64,000 nt of DNA from Psettodes erumei (lineage: Eukaryota; Chordata; Actinopteri; Pleuronectiformes; Psettodidae). The position numbers were made by a program, and so were the translations under genes. Shown here in pieces: positions 41,301-52,471 of the stretch. The notes under the pieces were generated by a model that was given only the letters and a program-made list of their open reading frames with translations, ran no database searches and was not told the origin of the DNA. Location: assembly GCA_016785225.1 (NCBI GenBank), contig JAFBJZ010000635.1:3315501-3379500 (forward strand). Reading direction: 5' to 3'. Within the stretch, counting starts at the first letter, position 1. Every line of letters begins with the position of its first letter.

Positions 41301-42772
41301 AAACTCCCTGTCATAAGATTGCTACAAACATTAAATCAAAATGTAAATGGACTTTAAAGTGATGCAAAAGACAGACAAATTGCAGTCCAAAAGCAGCAAC
41401 ATTTGCTGGTATTCAATTATCTAAACATAAACATGAAATTTCCCACTATAACTAGGTATGCCTTCTGTGTGAGTATACCCTCCTCTCTACAGTGCTTACA
41501 GTGCTTTAATTCTGTGTCATGGGAACTGATTCTCTGAACCCAGCAATGTGCAAAGATGTCAAAACAAAAGAGATGTGCAGCAATTAACTGACTAGTAAAC
41601 TATTATTACTTTTGATTAACTGTTATTGATTATTGTTGCTTTTCAAGCAAAAATGTCCAACATGTTATGTTTCGAGGTTCTCGGAATTGAGTTCTTTTCT
41701 TGCTGTTACATTAGAGCAAATTGAATATTTGTTATTATTATATTATGTAGATGCTATTTCAGGACTTACACCAACAACTGTACATCATCTCCATCTGACC
41801 AGACACTCCTGGTCTCAGCAGCTTTGCATTGGTGTGAAAACATGTAGTTTCCATGTAGTTTTCACACCGTTAGTCTCAGCTGGGTGACAGCTGTGAATCA
41901 CTGATGCTGAGAGTAAACAGTGTAAATGCATAACTGAGGCTGTGGGTTTTATGACTGAGACACTTTGGGCTGCAGGTAATGGTTTCTGGTTTAGTGATTA
42001 ATTTGACCGCTATCCTCAAGATGAATCATTTATTGAATAACAAATTGTGGAAAAAAAGGTCAAGTCAGAGCCCCAGGTGATCTTTACATGTCTTGCTCTG
42101 CTTGACCAAAAGTCCAAAACCCAGTTATATCCAGTTTCAAGTCACATTTACTGGTTACTTGATAAGCGGCTGAATTTATTAAAAGCCATAATCTATAATA
42201 ACATAGTTTCAGATGATCTTTTCAGTTGTTCAGCTCATCACTGACTAATTTAAACACGCCCTAAAGACTCAGTATCTAAATTTGGGCACAGTTTACAGTT
42301 TGTCAGCACATTTTAATGGTTCGAGAGGAAACTTTATAAAGATGCAGAAGATAAACATTATATCAAGGTGACGAAACAAAAGTCTACTGAGAAGCAGGCA
42401 GCAACAGCTGTGGAGAATTTAACAGGTATGTTTCAGTTACTAGTGACTGTGTGGTTGAAAGTTCAGCGGGACCCATGTTGTTTCATTTCAATGGGAATAA
42501 AAAGACGCTTTGAGACATAAATCAGCTGTATTGTAAGAAAGTAAATAGCAGCATGTGGCCTGCAAACACTGCTTACACTGCTGAGTCAGAGATGAGTTTG
42601 GCCGGTCAGGCACAAAGATCAGTGCATGTAAACGTACCACAGTAATGACTTTACACTGGTTGCTCCTCTTCTTTCCCCTCTCGTTATTTCCCCTTTGACT
42701 TTCCAGCTCGGATGTCCCAAATAAAGACGCTGCCTGTTCATCCGGACGCTCTTCCGCTTTGGTTACTTCCAT
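23331..42772 (-). CDS. enpp1: Ectonucleotide pyrophosphatase/phosphodiesterase 1-type enzyme lacking somatomedin-B domains
   Basis: A type II membrane ectoenzyme that should hydrolyse extracellular nucleoside triphosphates to NMP and pyrophosphate. Exons 5' to 3': 42772-42638, 38532-38460, 35990-35930, 34390-34293, 34208-34129, 33315-33196, 32385-32276, 32167-32102, 31999-31927, 31626-31518, 30698-30567, 30458-30427, 30288-30161, 29349-29280, 28776-28689, 28482-28289, 28196-28157, 28060-27900, 26718-26583, 26198-26124, 24913-24781, 23828-23684, 23483-23331; 2412 nt, 803 residues. Residues 1-41 are a cytosolic tail and ~42-62 the membrane anchor. The catalytic domain has metal ligands D102, D260, H264, D307, H308, H419 and nucleophile T140 (PTKTFPNHY); spacings equal human D218/T256/D376/H380/D423/H424/H535. 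FFWPGSDVAING is the nucleotide-specificity loop missing from ENPP2. A nuclease-like domain follows with a Ca-binding DEDFDGNVD loop. Segments such as YCTGGFHGSDNVF and QGPAARIRP are ENPP1-like rather than ENPP3-like. Only ~10 residues separate the anchor from the catalytic domain, where human has two SMB domains. Confidence 0.9.
24600..24700 (+). repeat. Dispersed AT-rich fish repeat, copy 2
   Basis: TTAATCAGCAACTATTTCAA followed by TTTTTTTAAGCAACAATATC repeats the module order of the copies at 5385-5490 (opposite strand) and near 41600. It lies in the enpp1 intron 23829-24780. Confidence 0.5.
25063..25076 (+). promoter_or_regulatory. CTCF-like site
   Basis: CCACCAGGGGGCAG matches the CTCF core consensus closely. 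It sits in the enpp1 intron 24914-26123. Binding is not demonstrated, and such cores are also carried by some SINEs. Confidence 0.4.
29156..29172. repeat. (TA)n microsatellite
   Basis: Short TA run in the enpp1 intron between the exons at 28776 and 29280. Confidence 0.85.
35991..38459 (-). other. enpp1 intron 2, where somatomedin-B exons would be expected
   Basis: This 2.5 kb intron separates the membrane-anchor exon from the exon that leads into the catalytic domain. In ENPP1 and ENPP3 the two Cys-rich SMB domains are encoded between those two points. Reading the minus strand by eye I found no segment with the SMB cysteine pattern (C-x3-C, C-x-C, CC-x-D) bounded by splice sites. A GC-richer patch at ~37050-37740 is the only distinctive composition. 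Confidence 0.5.
38533..42637 (-). other. enpp1 intron 1
   Basis: About 4.1 kb between the cytosolic-tail exon and the membrane-anchor exon. Contains a GA-rich run at ~40386-40412 and dispersed AT-rich repeat copies around 41570-42240; otherwise nothing recognisable. Confidence 0.6.
41570..42240 (+). repeat. Dispersed AT-rich fish repeat, copies 3 and 4
   Basis: 41580-41700 contains GCAGCAATTAACTGACTAG and TTGCTTTTCAAGCAAAAATG; 42075-42200 contains TCTGCTTGACCAAAAGTCCA and CCCAGTTATATCCAGTTTCA. These are the left and right modules of the family also seen at 5385-5490 and 24600-24700, here with unrelated sequence between them. Confidence 0.45.
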
Positions 42773-44133
42773 TCTGCTGCTCCTGAACGCAAAGAAATAA
42801 CTCCTGCCACTGCTGTTTTATATCTGGCCAGCAGGGACTGAGTGGAAGAGAGAGCCTCCCTGCTGAGGAATAAATGTTGTGGGTGAGATATGACCCTCTG
42901 CTCGAGTTTAGCACCGCCTTGTTTCTTGACGCCCCCCAAGTTCGTAGAGCAGCAGAAACATGTGATTGATCTGAGAGCACAGGAGGCAGCAGACCTCGGC
43001 CGTGTGGGCTCCAGAGTCATTTTACTCTAAAGTCTGTTCGTCCATACATCCCATGTCTGCAGCCACTTTTAAGTTATTATCCAGGTAATTAAAACGACAC
43101 GCTTACCCTGAAATATTTGTCTTTAGTAGTCTGTAAAAGTGTCCAGTCTAAAGTGTCCAGCTGTCTAACAGCTGGTAAAGAACTTTGTTAGTGCGGGGAC
43201 TGAAAGCTGCTGCCACCTTGCGGTCAGACTGTGGAAAGACATGAGACGAGACATGAGGAAAAAACAGTTTATTCTTTTTTTTTGCCTTCAAACACTGAGA
43301 CCCTAAATTTACTTCACAGTTATCCAAGTATATCAAGCAGTACACAGGTCCACTCTTATTTAAATGGAAGAACCAAAGTCAGAAAATCTTAAAAGCTGCA
43401 TGTCAATAAGCGTGACTCCTAAGTCTCCTAAGCAGTTAATGTGCTTATTATTTCATTTTAACAAGCTGTTGTTGTTGGCCAGAGACACTTTATCATCATA
43501 TCTGTTACAGAGTGATGCAATGTTGACTTTTTTGTTTTGTTTTACCAGACCCAGCAATTCTGATGTTTAAGGGCCAAACTAAGTAACTTTGATTTCCCCC
43601 CATTTCAACTCTTGGATATTTTAATTGGAAAAGTACAATAATGCAAGCTTAACTCAATTAGCATGCATCATGTACAGTTCATTCACACATTCAGTGCATT
43701 TGCCACAGGATTCCAGTTCATCAATGAGGTATTATTAAAGCATCCACCAGGTGGTAATGTTGCAGCACTTTTACAGTGGCAGTGAGCTGCCTCTCTGCAG
43801 TGGAGACGTCTTCATGTCACTAAAAGAAGTGCTTCTCCTGGTCCGTGAGCTTTAATACAGGCATATTTCAGCTCGATGAGGTCCAGCTGTCCCTCAGACC
43901 CAGTGTTGTCCCACAGTGTGATAATGGAGAACACATGGCTGGAGCCCCTGACCTTTGACCTCTGCCTTGCACTAATAAACAGCCCAGGGTTAACTGTTCT
44001 TACTGCTTGTCTAACTTTGTCTCCAAGTGTAAGTGTGTGCTACGTATACAGTATTTGTGTGCACACCTGAGTATGAAGCTAAACCTGACCATACATGTCT
44101 GTGTGTGTTTTTTTCATGTCTGGTTGTGAGTAC

Positions 44134-44176
44134 AGAGAGAGAGAGAGAGAGACAGAGAGAGTGTGTGTGTGTGTGT
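44134..44176. repeat. Compound (GA)n-(GT)n microsatellite
   Basis: GA run at 44134-44160 directly followed by a GT run to 44176. Confidence 0.9.
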
Positions 44177-47100
44177 CCTGCTCAGTGAACTGCATGTCTC
44201 TCAGCAGAGTGTCTCCCCACAGCTGTCCCCCACCCAGCTGGACATTACAGTGTGACCTTTACTGTTTCCCTACACGTGTCGCACTTACTGTCCTCAACTC
44301 CCTGTCTGTTTCCTTTTGGTCTTTGTTAAGACACCCTTTTACACAACGCCCCCGTTTGCTGAGGCTGACAAAATCATCCAGATGCAGATGATGATAATAT
44401 CTAACTCAGTATACAGATTGTATGTTATTGCTTCTGAGCATGAAAAAGAATACTAAAAAAAGAAAAATACTATATTTACAAAAAATATATTTAAAAAAAC
44501 CTTAACACTGCTGTATTTTTAAGCAGGAACACCTTGAACTCTGTATGCCCCTGTTCAGTTTCCTCCAAGGAGCCGTCCCTTCCCTCTCCCCACAAAATAT
44601 GATAGTGCCACACATATTGTATATTCTGCTTCTGCTTGTTTCAACAAATAGTACATTATGTTAACATCCAGTGAAAAATATTAAATATGCATATAAATAG
44701 AGGTGCGTTATGCATGATTCTAAACAATACATCCCTTGGTGAATGGGGAGGGGGGGGGTAAAGGAAGACATTTACTTGAATAATTGAGAATTCTAAAGCT
44801 TAACTTAAATATTGTGATTAAAAACTGTTTTAAGAGAATGGCTTTGTTTGAAACATTTGCATTATTTTTGTTTGCATTTTTTATTCACTGTGTAGTCCAC
44901 AATAGTCCTCGATTAATAATATCACCCATAGCAAATATAAAAGTTTTTCATTCGCCTGCAACAAGTGGTAGCAACAAGTGATGCAGTTATTCTCAGTTTG
45001 TCTGAATCAGCTTCCTTAAAATTAATTGACATCACTGTTGGAACAATTTAAAGTCCCCCCCTCCACCCTCCGGCAACACTTGAAGTGAAGTGCAGAAGCT
45101 TGAACCCCAGACTGAGCTGCAACTTATGTATAATACATGAGGGAAGAAGCGGTAGTAGGTGTGCTTAAAGAATTCATCAGCTGACAGTAATGGGCACATC
45201 TTCCCCACGAGATTTACTGTAGGACGCTTGTAAATCTGCCATGAATTATTTATCCAACGAGATACAGTCCTCTGCACATTATATTGAAGGCTGCTGTCTC
45301 CTCAGACGTATCTGTCACTGACTCCCTGTTCGCCAGGATTTACAGTAGAGCTGGATGGCTTTGGTCTGCTGTTTGCTTTGTTGTTGTCCTGGAATAATGA
45401 GCACCATTCACAGCTTTTTTTTCCCCACTCACCCACATCTGGAACATAAAATATCCAGTGAGTTTGTGCATATACATGTTGATTTTGTCCCCCTGCATGA
45501 ATTGATGGTAAAATATGAATCTTAAATGATTTTGACTCTCACAAAGGCGTCTTTCACAGTTTTTATTCTTGTAAAAATCAACTTGAAGTTCAGTTCTGTG
45601 CCGAAACGTCTGAGCTTCAATCTCTGCTAATATGCTGAGGTGGCATGAGACTTAAAAAAAAGTACAAATTGCCAGTGCGAGACATCTTCTAAGGTGTCTC
45701 CACACATAAATCTGCATCTGTGTAGAAGTGGTGGTTAGTTTCTGCAGCTGTAGATATTTTCAGCACAGGATTAAATGTTGTCATACAGCCTGCCAACCCG
45801 TCTCAGGAGCTACATGTTACTTTGTTTTTTACCCTTCACACCACTTGTCCTCAATGTTCTCTCTCTTTGCGCAGCTTCTTGAGTTCCTCCTCTTCTGAAC
45901 CTTAAGGCAACTTCTTCCATCCCACCAGTGATTGTGAAGTGTAGCTCCAGTATTGTTGCTGAAAGAAAAGGAGCCGTTCTGCAGCAAAGCGCAGAACTTG
46001 CGTGCCACGAGAGGGAACGGGACAGCGGTGCAATCAGTTGTGAAGCCAACAAGTGTGACTCACTCACACAGCTCCCTTGTGACCAGTGCATGTGCGCATT
46101 CAAAAAAATACAGAACATGCAATATGACTGAGCCAGACTGTGGGAACAGAGGTCAGGGCAACCTGCCACTAAAAACACAAAGCGGTAAGGCGAGGACAGA
46201 TGACTGAACATCAGGATTTGTGGAATATGAATTGACTATGACTCATACAGTTGAGTTTGTCATTATATGTAAAATGTTATATAGGACTTGAGAATTGAAT
46301 CATCCACAATTATTCTGTTCTGTTTACTGTTACTGGAAATGATTTATTTGATGTTTGCGCTGGAAGCAGAAACTCCCTCATCAGTAATTAAATGTTTTTG
46401 CTAAGAAAGGTGGGATGTCCATTGTCTGTGGGGATTGAGGATATGGTTACCTGCAGATATTTGGTTGTTGTTTTTGTGTTGTGATGACACTTTGAAAACA
46501 TGTGCTACTCTTTCTCTCTCTTTGACTACTAACACAAGAGGCATGTTTTCATGAAGTGCACACATGATTGCAGCCACTTGTCACCAGCAGTTGCCGCTTG
46601 GATAATTGGGTTGAACCAAATGGCCAAATGACCTGACTGGTTGACCCTTGGTGGAAATTTTGGTGTTTTTCTCTCTCGTTGTTTGTTTTGATGACTCAGA
46701 ATGAAAGTAAAATGAATATGTGTATACTGAGACAGTGCTACTTATCTAGAATTTTCTTGGGAGGAAGATTTGTAGGATTTGTCACTTGTGTCTCTCAGTT
46801 CTTCTGTTTTACATACGTTTAGCTGTCTCTGGAAAAAAACAAAAACTTTTCTATATGTCTCACGTCCAGTCCATGGGAAATCTAATTGAAAGAGCTGTTA
46901 ATTGTCTCATTACAATCTGTCAGATGTGTCCCTCTGCAGGATGCTGCACTGCAACAAGAACGTCTCTCATCCGTTAACGTCCATCAACATTACAAGGGAG
47001 GGGCAGCTGATCAGATGCTGTCACCTCAGACTGTCTTCTGAGATGGTGAAAGGGTTGTCACTTATTCTTACATAAATAGCTTTTCCTTGACATCAAAAGT

Positions 47101-48411
47101 GAAATAGCTTATAATAATCATATCTTTTTTTGGTCTTATCATTCCTGAAAAGCTCCTGCTGTTCTCACTCACTCATGATTTAGAAATGTATCCCTGGAAT
47201 TTTGGGGCCCATTGATCCAGTTTGAGTTAAATCAATAAGTCAGAGCCGGTGCGTGACCTTTCTCTCTTAAGGTTTAATAAGGGTCATGTTGTCAATGTTT
47301 ATTATTGTGGACGGGGAGAAAAGCTGGCGACACGTTGGGTATAATCACAGCTGAAATAATGATATGGAGAGACAAGTGTTATGTAATAATACAACAGACA
47401 TGTGACAGAGTTCATTAGAGTGAATGGTGATAATGCAGGCAGCAGGGACGAGTTGTTGTTGGGTAGGATAGAAACCAAGACAGGTCACTGTTTTACGTAA
47501 ATGTAGATGTGTTCTTATAATTCCATAAAAACAACTGCATTAATCAATCTGCAGCTATTTTTATCTATCTATTATTACTTTGAGTGTTTTTTAAGCAAAT
47601 ACTTTTCTTTTTGTAGGGATTTACTTCTTGTATTTGTCTTATGTGATAGTAAACTAAGTATCTTTTGGTTATATGGAATTTTATTTTTGTTAAATATAAT
47701 ACATGAATATATAATTAAAGTATAAATCAATTAATTTCCCTACTAGATAGAAAGGTATTTGTCACTTCTCAAACAGTGACATCACCTCTGAAATTCACTC
47801 ATTTTCATTCATAATGAGTTTAAGGGTGACTCAGAATCCAATCGTCCAGAGGTACAACTCAACCAAAATATGCAAAGGTCAAAGGTGAAGGACACAAGAG
47901 CCAGAAGGTTCTGACCAGTTGCTTATGTGCTGCTCTGCTGCTTTCCCAGTTCTAAATAATCCAAAATGTGCACATTCGTGTACATCACCTGTCGTTCCTT
48001 TCATCCTGTAGAGCGGCACAGGTGTGTCTCACTCGCTGGGGAGCAGAGGCTAATAAACACATTCACCTCTAATTGGAGGGATGCTTGGAAATAATTATCA
48101 AATGACGGCAGGAGCAGCGGAAGAGTCATGGAGGCGGAGCGAATGATGGGAAAATGAAAGACTTTAATTGAATGTCAGTGGGAAGCTTCAGGCCACGTTG
48201 AACCTCATGTAATGAGATGTGGGCAGCTGAAGGGCACCCCTCCCAGGATGCTTTGCTGGTAGGGAAGGGGTGGGGGGTTGGGATTGCTCCTGTCTCCCTG
48301 GCATTGCCTTAATGATGTACTCAAATCACAGCATTATGTAATGTGCTCTCCAGTAATGTTTAGTCAGCCTTATAGACTCCAAGCCCTGCCGACTGCAACA
48401 TTACCATAGAG

Positions 48412-48412
<1 letters not shown>

Positions 48413-48468
<56 letters not shown>

Positions 48469-48476
48469 TGTGTGTG
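48413..48476. repeat. (TG)n microsatellite
   Basis: About 64 bases of TG with one interruption near 48467. The longest simple repeat of the window. Confidence 0.97.
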
Positions 48477-51400
48477 GTCACACACATATGTTGCTGAGAC
48501 AGTTGGAATTATTTTTGCCTGGATGGCCTCAAAATCAATGTGCTTTTTTTCTCCAGGAGGTTATGGATTTTCTTTTACCTCAGAGTTTATCAGTTTGCTA
48601 ATAAAGCACTACAGAGAGAGAAGTGGGAATTTGTGAATGGAACACAACATGCTGCAAAACGGCCAATCAATTGTCAGTGGCCAGTCCTTAAGTGAAAAGG
48701 TCACACATTGGAGTTACTGCTTAAACTCAAAAAGAATGAATGGCTCCCGAAACAGTAGGGATACATTTCATCATAATCATACTCAAGTGCACGTTGTAAT
48801 ATACTGCAGATTCTGAGAGTCTCGTGTACATTCAAAAGGTTTTACTGACTGTGGTGTGAGGTCACACATTTTCTCACGGCTCAGCTCGGCTCGGCTCGGC
48901 CTACGGCTCAGTTGAAGTCGCAGGTGATGCCTAGTGACCCATCAGAGTCAAAGTCTTTATTAACTCAAAAACTCTTTCTGCTGAGTGGCTCGAAGAAATG
49001 CAAGTGTCTTCGCTCATCACAGAGGAAACGTCTCAAAGACTATGTCAGCAAACTGAAGGCCTGCTCATGTGAGAGGGGATGAATCACAGCTAAAGTCACA
49101 GTTTAAAGATGCACAGCAAATACAGCGTGATATGTATCCTGACTGCTGAGTTTCCCTGTTTGGTCTGCTCTAAGATAAAAATCACAATAGCTTATGAGGA
49201 GATAAGGCAAATATTGTAAAGGGTTTAGCAGCTAGTTAATGGCTCTTTGCAACATCACAGCAAATTTACAGTGTTCAGTCTGGAGAGTTCCTCTATGGGA
49301 GAGTCATTAAACCTCATGTTTAGTTTTCAGACAAATAAAACACCAATAAAATCAACATTTAAATTGCTTAGTCCTTACTTTTTCTCAGTGGGTACTATTG
49401 GGAGCTGTAGTTATGCAGCAGTGTGAGGTTTAGAGTACATAAAACCTTCAGTGGACTGCATTGTGGACTTTGCAGCCTCTTCAAAATTGCAGTAATGAGG
49501 GTCCAGACTCAATCCCCTGCTCACAACAGCCCAGAGTCAGAACCTGCCACTACAAAATTCTGTCTGATGGGTCAGAGGCTGCAGGAAGTGCTTGGGCCCA
49601 TGAGGATGTTGGATGATTACGCAGTGAAGGAGACGCAGAGAGCCGACCGGCCTATAGCCGAAAAAACCCTGCAGGTCTGCAGGACTCAACAGCTGAGACT
49701 GATTCTCTTATTTCAGATGGGGACCCAGGGCCAGCCAGAGAAATAAATAATACAAACACAATCAATCAATCAAAATAAAACAGGAAATGAACCAAAACAG
49801 AGTTCAAAGAGAAAACCAAGAGTCTCTGTGGAGGATGGCTGTGACACTGACTGACCAAAATACTCTGCAAAATGTATATTCATCCAGAGCTGAAAATAGT
49901 CCCTCATAAATACACAGCCCAGGACACATTTTGTACCCCAGTTTGAGCCACATTTGGGAAAAATGAAATATTAAAAACAGCATATTTATGACTTCTGCAT
50001 TGTTGCTTTTGGTCTTTTTCATGGGATTTTTTTAGAAAAAAAAAAATGGAATATAAATTCCTTACTAATATCCATTTTTATTTTTGTTTATTATTGGATG
50101 TTACTGTTATTAAATAATTCACTTCTTACACTTCTTATATTGAGCCAATATTTGTTTCTATTGAGATGTTATTTAATATAGATGGATTGTATAGTATTGA
50201 TGTTTGATTTTGTCTTTGTTCTTCACCTTCCAAATAGCATTTTTTTCTGGAAAGGTCACATTTTTTGATCAAAGTGTCATGGATTAATTGACGTTATTGA
50301 TTGAGCGGAGAGGCCTGCAGCACTTTGGTTTGTGCGGGTGGGATTTATGCAGGCTCAGTCACGGTTGACTTGACTGACCTGGTTATTGAAGCCAGAGTTA
50401 TTTCTGGCACGGCTCACAGAGTGGAACTTAAGATTGGCCAGGATCTATCAGTCAATGATCGAGCCGGTGATGTCGTCCTCTGTCGCAGGTTTGTAGAAGT
50501 ACAGTCACAGACACATTTTAGGTAGTGAGGATGCTGTGGATGCTGTCCATAATTTAACAGCCATGTGGGAATTAACAACTAAACTCATTCGTATATAAAT
50601 GTTGGTTTGTGAAAATAGCAATAATGCAGGAATTAAAAGCAATGAAATCTTTTGGTATTTCTATGACCTACTCATAGTGTCCTCCCCAGACAGCGTCTCC
50701 ATCTCTTGCTGACGTACTACACATCAGGGAACCACTGGCTGGAAACCAGTGACACTGAAGGTCATCGTGATTTTTGGCCCCTGTTAGACTTTCACTTGAC
50801 ATTTTGTCTCTTTGCGTCAAATAGCCATCATCGCCCATTTCTCTCTCGACACACTTCATATTCTCTGGTTGTGCCGGTCTTTGTTGCTAAACTGCTAGAG
50901 GAAATCTAAACAAACAATATTTTAACAAAGTCAGAAACTTTCATGTGGGGTTCATTTACTCTCAAGTTTGAAAAATTACTCATGGTATTATTGCCTTGCT
51001 GTACTTGGGGAGAAAGATGAGGTCAAAGAGTGGACATCAGAGTTTTCCTTGGAGCCAAAGTAACAGCTGGATCACTTAGAAATTTTGTGGTGAGTCATTT
51101 TGAGAGTATCACTCATGGATGAAGAGGTTTCCTTTTAGATGAAAAACACCCCTCTCACAGCAGCAAATGAAAACGGGCCTTTTTACCCCCAGCTGCTTTG
51201 TTGAAGTAGCTCAGTGGTCACCAAAACAAGGCCACCGCAGTCCACATCACAAAGTAAATATTTTTATATATAATGAAATGTGACCACCTACTGCGTGATA
51301 CTTTTCAGGGCTTATGCTTGGTTAAATATCTTTTTACTTGATTATTTCAGGTGTGTGTCACATATCCCTAAAGTCAAGGTGACACCTTAAAATGGTTTCT

Positions 51401-51960
51401 TTTGAAAGGGAAATATTCAGGGGGCAAAAATGATTAATAACTTTGCAGCATGATAAACTATTTCTATTACAGTTCATCAGCTGAGTCTGTGTTTTACCCC
51501 ACCTGTCCACCAGTTGCCGCTGCTGAGTTGTCCTGCCTGAGTTGTCCTACCCCGGATGTGGAGATTTGTGGACAAAACAGCCCAAAACAGCAGAGATGTA
51601 TTATGATGGGTTCCTGTTAAAAAGAAAAGCAACTTAAAAGTTTGTATGACTGGATTCCTACATTATATAATGAAAAAGGGGTTAATGGTTTGAAAGATGA
51701 GCAGTAATCAATGATATATGTGATTTGGAGTCAAAGGGCTAAAAGATGCAGAAACACTTGCACAAGCCTATTTCACAGTGATTCCTTACCGGATGTAAAC
51801 ATTTTGTGTTCATGACTCACTGCTACCTGAATCATTTGTTTTAAAAAAAAGGAGATTTAGTAAATTTAGTTTCTGCAATATTTTGTCATGAAGGATAAAT
51901 ACACAACTTAGTTCATCTGCAGAAACCTTAAAATATCAGAGAGAGAGGAAGAGACAGAAG

Positions 51961-52003
51961 GAGGGATGGAGGGATGGAGGGAGGGAGGGAGGGAGGGGGG
52001 AGG
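51961..52003 (+). repeat. (GGGA)n purine tract upstream of kcnk3
   Basis: GAGGGATG units pass into four or more consecutive GGGA units and a run of six G. At least four G3 runs with single-base loops lie ~190 bases before the kcnk3 start codon, so the coding-strand tract could fold as a G-quadruplex. Whether it lies in promoter or 5'UTR is unknown. Confidence 0.7.
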
Positions 52004-52039
52004 ATTCCAGTGGTGGGAGGGTGGGAGGGGTGGTGCTGA

Positions 52040-52164
52040 ATGAACAGCTCCTCCGCTCATAAAGTAATCAGAGAGCTCCTCTGCTCCGTCAGAGCAGCAC
52101 AGCCATGAGCCAGCCGAGCTCCCCGTCCTCCAGAGCCGCGCTGACACTCCGCCCGTGCCCCTGA
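52040..52164 (+). promoter_or_regulatory. Two overlapping upstream ORFs before kcnk3
   Basis: uORF1 runs 52040-52108 (22 codons plus stop). Its TGA is at 52106-52108 and overlaps the ATG of uORF2 at 52105-52107, as ATGA. uORF2 runs 52105-52164 (19 codons plus stop) and ends 24 bases before the kcnk3 ATG. They act only if transcription starts upstream of 52040 or 52105, which the sequence does not prove. Confidence 0.45.
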
Positions 52165-52188
52165 CACACGCACCGCCACCGCGCCACC

Positions 52189-52471
52189 ATGAAGAGGCAG
52201 AACGTGCGGACCCTCGCCCTCATCATCTGCACCTTCACCTACCTGATCGTGGGCGCCGCGATCTTCGACGCGCTGGAGTCCCAGATGGAGACGAGCCAGC
52301 GGGGGGAGCTGCACCTGAGGAAATCGGACCTGCTCAAGAAGTTCAACTTGACCGCGAAGGGCTTCGACGAGCTGGAGAGGGTGGTGCTGCAGCTCAAGCC
52401 GCACAAAGCCGGCGTGCAGTGGAAATTCGCCGGCTCGTTTTACTTCGCCATCACCGTGATCACAACCATAG
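52189..52471 (+). CDS. kcnk3: TASK-type two-pore-domain K+ channel, first coding exon (3' part beyond the window)
   Basis: Exon 1 of an acid-sensitive background K+ channel of the TASK family, acting as a dimer in the plasma membrane. The ATG sits in a perfect Kozak context (GCCACCATG). The 94 encoded residues start MKRQNVRTLALIICTFTYLI, identical at most positions to human KCNK3, and form transmembrane helix M1 (~8-28), the extracellular cap with an N-glycosylation site N53-L-T (human N53), the pore helix (SFYFAITVITT) and the start of the first selectivity filter (TTIG). The exon ends in phase 1 at 52471 with the donor GGTAAGAA, at the position where TASK genes have their conserved intron. 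KPHKAGVQW and ELERVVLQL favour KCNK3 over KCNK9 and KCNK15. Exon 2, which begins YGH with the pH-sensing His in this family, is not in the remaining 11.5 kb. Confidence 0.87.

Larger units (their letters stand above)
42773..52039. other. Intergenic region between enpp1 and kcnk3
   Basis: About 9.3 kb without a credible gene. The left end (42773-43050) should hold the enpp1 5'UTR and promoter, and the right end the kcnk3 promoter; enpp1 and kcnk3 are divergently transcribed. It contains GA/GT and TG microsatellites, a (CTCGG)3 patch at 48885-48899 and a G-rich tract at 51961-52003. Open frames here are short and lack splice support or family similarity. Confidence 0.6.

Noticed and set aside
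45810..46211. Open frames on both strands at the same place (133 codons minus, 67 and 84 plus)
   Set aside because: Frames open on both strands with no recognisable protein point to low stop density rather than a gene.
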